A DNA stretch of 64,000 bases from AWTP1-13 sp050248715 (lineage in GTDB: Bacteria; Pseudomonadota; Alphaproteobacteria; Rhizobiales; Hyphomicrobiaceae): positions 1-64,000 of the forward strand of contig JBFWRV010000026.1 in the NCBI GenBank assembly GCA_050248715.1. The letters are read 5' to 3'. The first letter of the stretch is position 1, and each line of letters opens with the position of its first letter. The position numbers and the translations under genes are program-made. Below the pieces are notes generated by a model. The model was not told where the DNA came from. It ran no database searches and was given only the letters and a program-made list of their open reading frames with translations. Below, in pieces: positions 1 through 7,207 of this stretch.

Positions 1-174
1 CACCACCTGCTCAACCAACCGACCGGTTGCAAGATCATACGCGACATGATCGCCGAGGACGTGATTTGGGCGCGCGGGCGGGGTGATATGGCGCACGCCG
101 CGGAGCTTGCGGTAACGCTCCAGCGCTTCGTCAGCACGCATCCGGAGGCGGGTGATGCGCCGTTCCCACGTTGA
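1..174 (+). CDS. 3' end of a gene of unknown function
   Basis: An open frame runs in from the left edge and stops with TGA; 57 C-terminal residues are visible, ending DAPFPR. The piece is mostly helical and rich in charged residues (IIRDMIAEDVIWARGRGD and similar), with no motif I recognise. It faces the 3' end of phaC across a 42-bp gap that contains a stem-loop. Absence of internal stops and high third-position GC support coding. The N-terminal part lies outside the window, so no function can be assigned. Confidence 0.55.
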   Translation, partial: HHLLNQPTGCKIIRDMIAEDVIWARGRGDMAHAAELAVTLQRFVSTHPEAGDAPFPR

Positions 175-178
175 TCCT

Positions 179-211
179 CGCCGATGCTTGCCGCTATCGC
201 GGGCATCGGCG
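179..211. terminator. Stem-loop between convergent genes, possible bidirectional terminator
   Basis: CGCCGATGC at 179-187 pairs perfectly with GCATCGGCG at 203-211, with a 15-base loop, followed by a short T-rich stretch (CTTATTT). It sits exactly in the gap between two convergent genes, which fits a shared terminator. Functional inference only. Confidence 0.45.
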
Positions 212-216
212 GGCTC

Positions 217-1988
217 TTATTTGGCGAGCACGTAGTGCCCCGGCGCATCGGCCAGGGGAGGAAACTCGTTGCTGCCGGTCCGGCGTGCTTCGACCATCTC
301 CCCGCCGTGGTGCGCCAGCCATGCGGCGCAGTGCGGCCACCAGGACCCTTCGTGCCGCTCTGCCTGGCTGAGCCATTGCTCGGGGGTGTCGGGATGACGG
401 TCGGCCGTCCAGTAGCCGTACTTCCTGCGCGTCGGCGGATTGATAACCCCTGCGATATGGCCGGAGCCTCCGAGCACAAACCTGGTCGGACCGGAGAGAA
501 TCTGCGTGGCCGGATAGGTCGCTTGCCAAGGGGCAATGTGATCCTCGATCGTCGAGAGGAAGTAGCAGGGGGTTCTGATCGCGCTCAGCTCGATGCGCCG
601 GCCTGCCAGGCGCAGGCGCCCAGGCTTGACCAGGCTGTTCTCCATGTAGATGCCACGCAGAAAGTCGGTCAGCATGCGTGCGGGCAGCCGCGTGGAGTCG
701 GCGTTCCAGTGCAGAATGTCGAAGGCAGGCGGAGCGCGGCCAAGCAGGTAGTTGTTGACCACATAGCTCCAGATGAGGTCGTTCTCTCGCATCATGGAGA
801 ACATGTCCTTCATGTGGTAGCCCTCGAGGAAACCCGTCCGCTCAGTGTGCCTTTCGATATTCGCAAGCTGCGCTTCGTCGATGAAAACGGCGGCATCGCC
901 GACGGCGCCGAGATCGAGGCAGGTTGCCGACTTGATCGGAACGCCGCCCCCGGCCCACAAATAAGCGAGCGCGCAGACGGCCAGGATGCCGCCGATGCAA
1001 AAGCCGCCGAGGTTGATTTCGTCCTCGCCGGTGACCGCCGCACGACGTCGATCGTCTCCAGTGGCCCCTCGCGCAGATAGTGTTCGAACCCCTTCTGAGC
1101 ATGGTCGGGGCCCGGGTTCGCCCACGAGATCACGAACACGGTGTGGCCCTGCTCGATCAGCCACCGGAACAGACTGTTCTCCGGCTGGAGATCGAGGATG
1201 TAGTACTTGTTGATCCAGGGCGGGACGAACAGCAACGGCGTGCGGAAGACCGTATCGGTGCGTGGCGCGTACTGGATCAGCTCCATGAGGTCATTGCGGT
1301 AGACGACCTTGCCGGGCGTCGTGGCGAGGTTGCGGCCGACCGCGAAGGCCAGGGGGTCGTTCTGCGTGATGGGGAATAGTCCATTTCCTCTCTCGAGATC
1401 ACGCAGCAGGTTCTTCAGCCCATTGACGAGACTTTCGCCGTGCGTCTTCAGCGCGGTCGTGCGGACCTGCGGGTTGATGAAGGGCATGTTGGTGGGCGCG
1501 AGGGCGCACAGGAGCTGGCGCGTGTAGAAGGCGAGCTTCTGCTTGTCATGATCGCCGAGGGCGCGGCAATCGTGGACCTGCGCCAACAGCCACTCCGCAT
1601 AAGAGAGATAGAGATCCCTGGCGAGGGCAAGCGCCGGGTCCTCCTGCCAGGCCTTGTCAAGGAAGCGCTTGTCGGCATCCGGCCGAGCTGTTTTGCTCTG
1701 CTGCGGGCCGCCGCAGTGCCGCTCGAAAAGGGACGAGATGCGCGCGCCAAGCTGGGCCTGTGCCGCGAGCGACCGAGGTAGGTCGGTCCACCAGGCCAGG
1801 GCGAATTGGCCGGCAGCGGTGAGCATGCCCTGATAGTCGATGAGCGAATAGTCGACGCCGGCAATCTCCCGCAGGTGGCGGCAACTCGTCTGTGCCGTCG
1901 TCGACGCAAGCCTTGGCCACAGCGAAACGAGCTGTGCGCCGAGCGCGATCGGATCGGCTGCAGACGAGGTATCAGGATCGTCCGCCAT
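217..1988 (-). pseudogene. phaC: Class I poly(3-hydroxyalkanoate) synthase, split by a frameshift
   Basis: PhaC polymerises hydroxyacyl-CoA into polyhydroxyalkanoate storage granules. Two frames together give about 590 residues, the usual class I length. The N-terminal frame starts at ATG 1988 and carries the PhaC N-domain (WWTDLPRSLA; LLFVPPWINKYYILDL) up to ETIDVV. The homology then continues in another frame from AVTGEDEINLGGFCIGG. The lipase-like box with the nucleophile Cys (codon 997-999), the catalytic Asp (STIEDHIAPW) and His (GGSGHIAGVINPP) are all present in the second frame. The break lies near 1035-1043 and equals one missing base (or two extra). No other stop or defect is visible, so this is either a very recent mutation or a sequencing error. 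The gene is divergent from pdxJ. Confidence 0.85.
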
Positions 1989-2290
1989 GCTTCGCCTTTG
2001 GGCTTGAAACGGGAGGACACGCCGAATTTAGCTCAGCGCCAGTCGTGGCGAAACGGGAAGGCCGCGCCGATCTTTTCCCTACCGGCGCAATGCGGCTTGG
2101 CCTGTGAGCCCCACCCACCACCTAGCTGCGCTATCGTGGATCGTAGGGTGCAAAAGCGAAGCGCAATTGCACTGATCCACCCTATGAGAGAGCGCATTGC
2201 ACCGATTTGCGGCCATTAGGCTTACTCTCTGGCGAGACTAGGCGGCCTTTCCTATAACTGGCACGAGCAGATTCAGCCCGGGCGGCACCC
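1989..2290. other. Divergent intergenic region phaC/pdxJ
   Basis: This 302-bp gap between the divergent phaC and pdxJ genes must hold both promoters. I see no convincing -35/-10 pair and no gene. The only distinct structure is the imperfect palindrome listed at 2144-2184. Confidence 0.5.
2144..2184. repeat. Imperfect palindrome (REP-like hairpin)
   Basis: TAGGGTG at 2144-2150 pairs with CACCCTA at 2178-2184, and TGCA boxes pair inside it. The layout (TAGGGTG, AAAGCGAAGCG core, CACCCTA) resembles short REP-type palindromes scattered between genes in many proteobacteria. Only one copy was noticed in this window, so its repeat nature is inferred. Confidence 0.4.
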
Positions 2291-3097
2291 ATGAAGGCAT
2301 CGAAACGAGCGGCACCTCGGACGGCGCACTTGCGCCTCGGCGTCAACATCGATCACGTTGCGACCATCCGCAATGCTCGCGGCGGGCGTCACCCCGATCC
2401 CCTGCGGGCCGCCCACATTGCCATCGCGGCGGGGGCCGATGGCATTACCGCGCACCTGCGCGAGGACCGCCGCCATATCTCCGACGACGACATCGCCAGG
2501 CTCAAGCGTGAGCTGACGCGCCCGCTCAATTTCGAGATGGCGGCGACCGATGAGATGCTCGCCATCGCGCTGCGCCACGTGCCGCATGCCTGCTGCCTCG
2601 TGCCTGAGAAGCGCGAGGAGCGTACGACCGAGGGCGGCCTCGACGTCGTGCGCGGCGAGAACGAGCTGCGGCGCTATGTCGATGAGCTCAAGGCGGCGGG
2701 TATCCGCGTCTCGCTCTTCATCGAGCCGGATGCCAGGGCGATCGAATCTGCGGCTCGGCTCGGGGCGCAGGTGGTCGAGCTGCACACGGGCTCGTATTGC
2801 GAGCGCGCGCTCGAGGACGATGCCGCAGGCCTTGCGCGCGAGCGCGACCGCATCGAGGGTGCTGCGCGGGCGGCGGCGGCGGCTGGGCTCGAGGTGCATG
2901 CCGGGCACGGCCTCACCTTCAACACCGTCGGCGTCGTCGCTCGCATTCCCGAGATCGTCGAGCTCAACATCGGCCACTTCCTGGTTGGCGAGGCCATCTT
3001 CGGCGGGCTCGGGCCGGCGATCACGCGCATGCGTGCCCTGATGGACGATGCCCGTGCAAGCTCGCGGCCGTCCGGGCGGGCAAAGGCTGTGCCATGA
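2291..3097 (+). CDS. pdxJ: Pyridoxine 5'-phosphate synthase
   Basis: PdxJ condenses 3-amino-2-oxopropyl phosphate with 1-deoxy-D-xylulose 5-phosphate to give pyridoxine 5'-phosphate, the last ring-forming step of de novo vitamin B6 synthesis in the cytoplasm. The 268-residue product has the family N-terminus LGVNIDHVATIRNARGG, the HLREDRRHISDDDI segment, the EMAAT strand, CLVPEKREERTTEGG and the C-terminal ELNIGHFLVGEAIF motif of the TIM barrel, all intact. Length is slightly above the usual 240-250 because of a basic N-terminal and a short C-terminal extension. Its stop overlaps the acpS start as ATGA, so the two are translationally coupled; pdxJ-acpS is a conserved pair in proteobacteria. 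Confidence 0.97.
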   Translation: MKASKRAAPRTAHLRLGVNIDHVATIRNARGGRHPDPLRAAHIAIAAGADGITAHLREDRRHISDDDIARLKRELTRPLNFEMAATDEMLAIALRHVPHACCLVPEKREERTTEGGLDVVRGENELRRYVDELKAAGIRVSLFIEPDARAIESAARLGAQVVELHTGSYCERALEDDAAGLARERDRIEGAARAAAAAGLEVHAGHGLTFNTVGVVARIPEIVELNIGHFLVGEAIFGGLGPAITRMRALMDDARASSRPSGRAKAVP

Positions 3098-3513
3098 TCC
3101 TCGGCCTCGGCAACGACATCATCGACATCCGCCGCATCGAGAAGACGCTGGAACGCTATGGGGAGCGGTTCCTGAACCGTGTCTTCACCGACACGGAGCG
3201 TAGAAAATCGGAGGCGCGCGTGGGGCGCGCCTCCTCGTATGCCAAGCGGTTCGCGGCCAAGGAAGCCTGTGCAAAGGCCCTGGGCACCGGCCTCAGGAAA
3301 GGGGTATTCTGGCGCGACATGGGCGTCGTCAATCTGCGGTCGGGGCGCCCGACCATCGTGCTCACGGGCGGTGCTGCCGAGCAGTTGAGGCGCATCACGC
3401 CGGAGGGCCTGGAAGCCAGGGTGGACGTATCCCTAACGGACGATTTCCCGCTGGCACAGGCGATCGTCGTGATTTCGGCCGTGCCCGCGGCGAACAGCCC
3501 GAAGGCAAGTTGA
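3094..3513 (+). CDS. acpS: Holo-[acyl-carrier-protein] synthase
   Basis: AcpS transfers 4'-phosphopantetheine from CoA to a serine of acyl carrier protein. The chosen ATG at 3094 overlaps the pdxJ stop by four bases and gives a 139-residue protein starting MILGLGNDIIDI. The two Mg-binding residues are visible as Asp8 in GLGNDIIDI and Glu57 in RFAAKEACAKALG. The frame is open further upstream, but that part only shadows pdxJ and would add about 100 non-homologous residues. A short non-conserved tail follows the final strand. Confidence 0.96.
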   Translation: MILGLGNDIIDIRRIEKTLERYGERFLNRVFTDTERRKSEARVGRASSYAKRFAAKEACAKALGTGLRKGVFWRDMGVVNLRSGRPTIVLTGGAAEQLRRITPEGLEARVDVSLTDDFPLAQAIVVISAVPAANSPKAS

Positions 3514-3614
3514 GCGTTTCCGGCGCGGCTGCTGCGTCTCCCCGTCAATTGCGGCCTTGCCCCTAACCCGCTATACGGGGGCGCGGTGGACGGGGCCTAT
3601 GGGCTTCCGGGATC

Positions 3615-4409
3615 ATGATGCAGCGAAAACACGAGAGCGGCAGCTTGCAGGCGGGCGCCAACAAGTCGGCAGAGGGCGGTTGGCGCGAGACGGTGAAAAT
3701 CGTCGTGCACGCCCTCATTCTGGCGATGATCGTCCGCATCTTCTTCTATCAGCCCTTCAACATTCCCTCGGGCTCGATGAAGTCGACGCTGCTCGTCGGC
3801 GACTACCTGTTCGTCTCCAAGTTGTCCTACGGCTACAGCCGCTACTCCTTCCCCTGGGGCATCGTTCCGTTCAAGGGGCGCATCTTCGGCGCCGAGCCCA
3901 AGCGGGGCGACGTGGTCGTCTTCAAGCTGCCGCGCGACAACTCTACTGACTATATCAAGCGCGTGATCGGCCTGCCGGGCGACGAAATCGCCGTGCGCGG
4001 CGGCATTCTCTATATCAACGGCACCGCCGTTCCCAAGGTGCGCAAGGACGATTTCGTCACCCCCGACGAACCGAGGCCCATTCCCCGCTTCGAGGAGACG
4101 CTGCCGAACGGCGTGAAGTATTTCGTGCTCGATGCCGTCCCCAACAGCGAGTTCGACAATACCGAGGTCTACAAGGTGCCGCCCGGCCACTATTTCATGA
4201 TGGGCGACAACCGCGACAACTCGACCGACAGCCGCGCTCAGTCGCCGCGTTACGGCGTCGGCTATGTGCCCTACGACAATCTGGTGGGCCGCGCCGAGAT
4301 CATCTTCTTCTCCGCCGCCGTCGACGATCCGAACGCCTTTCGGCTGACCAGTCCGTGGACCTGGCCCACGGACATCCGCTGGAGCCGGATCTTCGGCCTC
4401 GTGCGCTAG
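3615..4409 (+). CDS. lepB: Signal peptidase I
   Basis: LepB cleaves signal peptides from exported proteins at the outer face of the inner membrane. The 264-residue protein has one N-terminal membrane helix (about residues 28-44). It is followed by the box with nucleophile Ser54 (FNIPSGSM), the general base Lys115 (DYIKRVIGLPGD), and the GDNRDNSTDSR box near residue 195. The 101-bp gap after acpS carries no other gene. Two adjacent ATG codons at 3615 and 3618 could both serve as the start. It lies upstream of rnc, as in many bacteria. Confidence 0.96.
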   Translation: MMQRKHESGSLQAGANKSAEGGWRETVKIVVHALILAMIVRIFFYQPFNIPSGSMKSTLLVGDYLFVSKLSYGYSRYSFPWGIVPFKGRIFGAEPKRGDVVVFKLPRDNSTDYIKRVIGLPGDEIAVRGGILYINGTAVPKVRKDDFVTPDEPRPIPRFEETLPNGVKYFVLDAVPNSEFDNTEVYKVPPGHYFMMGDNRDNSTDSRAQSPRYGVGYVPYDNLVGRAEIIFFSAAVDDPNAFRLTSPWTWPTDIRWSRIFGLVR

Positions 4410-4417
4410 GCGCAGCC

Positions 4418-5122
4418 TTGGCTGCGGTCCGCAAGCTCAAGGACCTCGAGGCCAGGCTCGGCTATGCCTTCAAGGATCGCGCACTGCTCAAGAAGGCCCT
4501 CACTCACGCCAGCGTGCGTCAGGCATCGGCCAAGCGCCGCGACAACGAGCGTCTCGAGTTCCTTGGCGACCGCGTGCTCGGCTTGGCGGTTGCGGAGCTC
4601 TTGAGCGCGGTCTATCCGGCCGCCAGCGAAGGCGAGCTCGCGCGTCTCTACAACCGCCTCGTCCGCGGCGGCACCTGTGCCGAGGTCGCCCGGGCGCTGG
4701 ACCTCGGGCCGTCTCTGGTGCTCAGCGACTCGGAGGCCGGCAGCGGCGGGCGCGACAAGGATACGATCCTGGCGGATGCCTGCGAGGCGCTGCTCGGCGC
4801 CGTATTCCTGGAGGCGGGCTACGAGACCGCTCGAGACCTGGTGCGCGAACATTGGAGCGTGAAGCTCAAGGGCACACCGGCCGAGGCCGCGGACGCCAAG
4901 TCGGCTCTGCAGGAGTGGGCGCAGGGCAAAGGGTTGGCGTTGCCGGAGTACGTGGAGGTCGACCGCCAGGGGCCCGACCATGCGCCCCGCTTCACCTCAG
5001 AGGTGCACATCAAGGGCACAAAGCCGGCGCGCGGGGAGGGGGCGAGCAAGCGTGCCGCCGAGCAGGCGGCGGCCACCGCGCTCCTGGCGCGGGAGGGTGT
5101 GTGGAGGCAATCCCGTGAGTGA
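4418..5122 (+). CDS. rnc: Ribonuclease III
   Basis: RNase III cleaves double-stranded RNA during rRNA processing and mRNA decay. From a TTG at 4418, nine bases after the lepB stop, the product is 234 residues, the normal family size. The signature NERLEFLGD is at residues 43-51 (catalytic Asp51), with Asp120 and Glu123 in DACEALLGAVF. A C-terminal double-stranded-RNA-binding domain spans roughly residues 157-228. A GTG at 4355 overlapping lepB by 55 bp is the alternative start; neither has a clear ribosome binding site. The stop overlaps era by eight bases. Confidence 0.94.
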   Translation: MAAVRKLKDLEARLGYAFKDRALLKKALTHASVRQASAKRRDNERLEFLGDRVLGLAVAELLSAVYPAASEGELARLYNRLVRGGTCAEVARALDLGPSLVLSDSEAGSGGRDKDTILADACEALLGAVFLEAGYETARDLVREHWSVKLKGTPAEAADAKSALQEWAQGKGLALPEYVEVDRQGPDHAPRFTSEVHIKGTKPARGEGASKRAAEQAAATALLAREGVWRQSRE

Positions 5123-6029
5123 GGGCGTCCCGACCGCGGAGACGCGCTGCGGCTTCATCGCCGTCATCGGCGCGCCCAACGCCGGAAAGTCGACCCTCGT
5201 CAACAAGCTGGTGGGCGCCAAGGTATCCATCGTCAGCCATAAGGTGCAGACGACCCGCAGCCCCGTGCGCGGCATCGCCATCGTCGGCCACAGCCAGCTC
5301 GTCTTCATCGACACGCCCGGCATCTTCGCGCCGCGCCGCCGCCTCGACCGCGCCATGGTGGACGCGGCCTGGGGGCACTCCGGCGACGCGGACATCACGG
5401 TTCTACTCATCGACGCGGCCAAGGGCCTCGACCAGGAGGCAGATGCGATCCTGACACGGCTCGCCGATGCGGGGCCGCGCCTGGTGCTGGTCCTCAACAA
5501 GGTCGACCGCGTGCGCAAGGAGCGCCTGCTGGAGTTGGCGCAGCAGTGTGCCGGACGGGCTCGATTCGAGGCCACCTTCATGGTCTCGGCGCTCACCGGC
5601 GACGGCGTCGGCGATCTTGCCGCCCATCTCGGCCGCTCCGTTCCGGCCGGACCCTGGCACTATCCCGCCGACGAGGTCTCGGATGCGCCGATGCGTGTGC
5701 TGGCGGCCGAGATCACGCGCGAGAAGGTGTTCGCCCGGCTGCACGACGAGCTGCCGTACGCGATCACGGTCGAGACGACGGCCTGGCAGGAGCGCAAGAA
5801 GTCGGTGCGCATCGAGCAGACCATCTTCGTAGAGCGCGACAGCCAAAAGGCGATCGTGCTGGGCCACGGCGGGCGCACGATCAAGCAGCTGTCCATGGAG
5901 GCGCGGGCCGAGCTGGCGCAGATCCTGGAGAAGTCCGTTCACCTCTTCCTGTTCGTCAAGGTGCGCGAAGGCTGGGGCGACGACCCCGAGCGCTACCGGG
6001 AGCTGGGTCTGGAGTTTCCCAAGGACTAG
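5115..6029 (+). CDS. era: GTPase Era
   Basis: Era binds 16S rRNA and assists 30S subunit maturation. The GTG start at 5115 overlaps the rnc stop (GTGAGTGA) and gives 304 residues. The GTPase motifs are G1 GAPNAGKS (19-26), G3 DTPG, G4 NKVD and a G5 SAL. The C-terminal KH RNA-binding domain is seen as GHGGRTIKQLSMEARAEL followed by the terminal VREGWGDDPERYRELGLEF. The longer open frame reaching back to 4980 only shadows rnc. It closes the tightly coupled part of the operon; a palindromic element follows. Confidence 0.96.
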   Translation: MSEGVPTAETRCGFIAVIGAPNAGKSTLVNKLVGAKVSIVSHKVQTTRSPVRGIAIVGHSQLVFIDTPGIFAPRRRLDRAMVDAAWGHSGDADITVLLIDAAKGLDQEADAILTRLADAGPRLVLVLNKVDRVRKERLLELAQQCAGRARFEATFMVSALTGDGVGDLAAHLGRSVPAGPWHYPADEVSDAPMRVLAAEITREKVFARLHDELPYAITVETTAWQERKKSVRIEQTIFVERDSQKAIVLGHGGRTIKQLSMEARAELAQILEKSVHLFLFVKVREGWGDDPERYRELGLEFPKD

Positions 6030-6065
6030 GCAGGTGGCAATGTGCTCCGCACGCGCCATTGTCCT

Positions 6066-6182
6066 TGTCATCCCGGTCGAGGGCGTCAGGTCGAGAACCG
6101 GGACTCAGGGGTCCCAGTCTCCGACTGACCTTCGTGGTCCTGGGTGCGGGAGATTTCGCTGAGGCGAAATTCCGGGATGACA
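6066..6182 (-). repeat. Dispersed palindrome-ended intergenic element, copy A
   Basis: About 117 bp bounded by TGTCATCCCGG (6066-6076) and its exact complement CCGGGATGACA (6172-6182). Its right half, read on the minus strand, resembles the left half of copies B (27964) and C (40628), so this copy is in the opposite orientation. It lies between era and the next gene. No coding capacity; the size and ends suggest a BIME- or MITE-like repeat. Confidence 0.7.
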
Positions 6183-6205
6183 GAGAGCGGAAAGGGATTG
6201 TTCGC

Positions 6206-7195
6206 ATGCTGCGCGTCGGAATTCTTGGCGCCGGATACTTCGGAGCCGTGCATGCGCGTGCGCTTTTGGCGCTGCCCGAGGTGCAACTCGTAGCTGTCTG
6301 CGCGGAGACAGAGGCGCTGGCCGAGGCCTTCGCGGCCGAGCACGGGGGCAGGCCCTACGGTGATTGGCAGGCGTTTCTGGCCAATTCTACTGTGGATGCC
6401 GTCGTTGTCGCGGCTCCGCACCAGCTCCACTGCGAGATGGCTGTCGCGGCTGCCGAGGCCGGCAAGCACGTGCTGCTGGAAAAGCCCATGGCACGGACGG
6501 CTGCAGAGTGCTCGCGCATCATCGCCGCCGCCGAGCGCTCCGGCGTGACGCTGATGATCGGCCATCTCCTGCATTTTTCCCTGCCGAGCCTGGTGGCGCG
6601 GCGCATCATCGACAGCGGCGAGCTCGGCCGCCCGCTGGTGGGCTCGAGCGCGCTGGTCAAGCTTTGGATGGAGCCCAATCGTCGCGGCTGGCATCTCGAC
6701 GCCGCTTCCGGCGGCGGCATGCTCATGACGGCCGGCATTCACGCGCTCGATCTGCTGATCTGGCTGATGGGCGGCAAGGTCGAGGCGGTTTCAGCGGCCA
6801 CCGCAACACTGTTCCACGAGCAGGCGGCCGACGACAGCTCGATGCTGTTGCTGCGCTTTGCCGACGGGCGTTTCGGGCAGGTGGCGAGCGTCGGCTATCG
6901 CGACGGTGGCACGACCTACGGCATGGACCTGATCTGCGAGTGGGGCACGCTGCGGATCGATTTTGCACGCGGCATATCGATCGGCCGCAACGGCAGCTGG
7001 AGCGGCGTGCCGGATTCCGTCGAACCTGAGTGGATGCTGCGGGGGGTGGAGCGGGAATGGCAGGCCATGGCCGCCGCCATCGCCGGCACCGCGCCCGTTC
7101 CGGTCACCGGCGCCTACGGCCGTCACGTGATCGCCTGCATCGAGGCGGCCATGGCTTCGAGCCGCGAGCGGCGCGAGGTGCGCGTGGAGGCGTGA
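6206..7195 (+). CDS. Gfo/Idh/MocA family NAD(P)-dependent oxidoreductase
   Basis: The 329-residue protein starts at ATG 6206 with a Rossmann motif (VGILGAGYFGAVHAR) and carries the family EKP motif (HVLLEKPMA, near residue 95), whose lysine is catalytic in relatives. The C-terminal substrate domain follows (SGGGMLMTAGIHALDLLIWLMGG, with the usual conserved His). Family members oxidise or reduce sugars, inositols and other polyols with NAD(P). The substrate cannot be read from sequence and neighbours give no hint. It meets the mscS-like gene tail to tail with a 12-bp gap. The open frame upstream of 6206 passes through the repeat and era and is not part of the gene. Confidence 0.9.
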   Translation: MLRVGILGAGYFGAVHARALLALPEVQLVAVCAETEALAEAFAAEHGGRPYGDWQAFLANSTVDAVVVAAPHQLHCEMAVAAAEAGKHVLLEKPMARTAAECSRIIAAAERSGVTLMIGHLLHFSLPSLVARRIIDSGELGRPLVGSSALVKLWMEPNRRGWHLDAASGGGMLMTAGIHALDLLIWLMGGKVEAVSAATATLFHEQAADDSSMLLLRFADGRFGQVASVGYRDGGTTYGMDLICEWGTLRIDFARGISIGRNGSWSGVPDSVEPEWMLRGVEREWQAMAAAIAGTAPVPVTGAYGRHVIACIEAAMASSRERREVRVEA

Positions 7196-7207
7196 CTGGC
7201 GCGGGGT

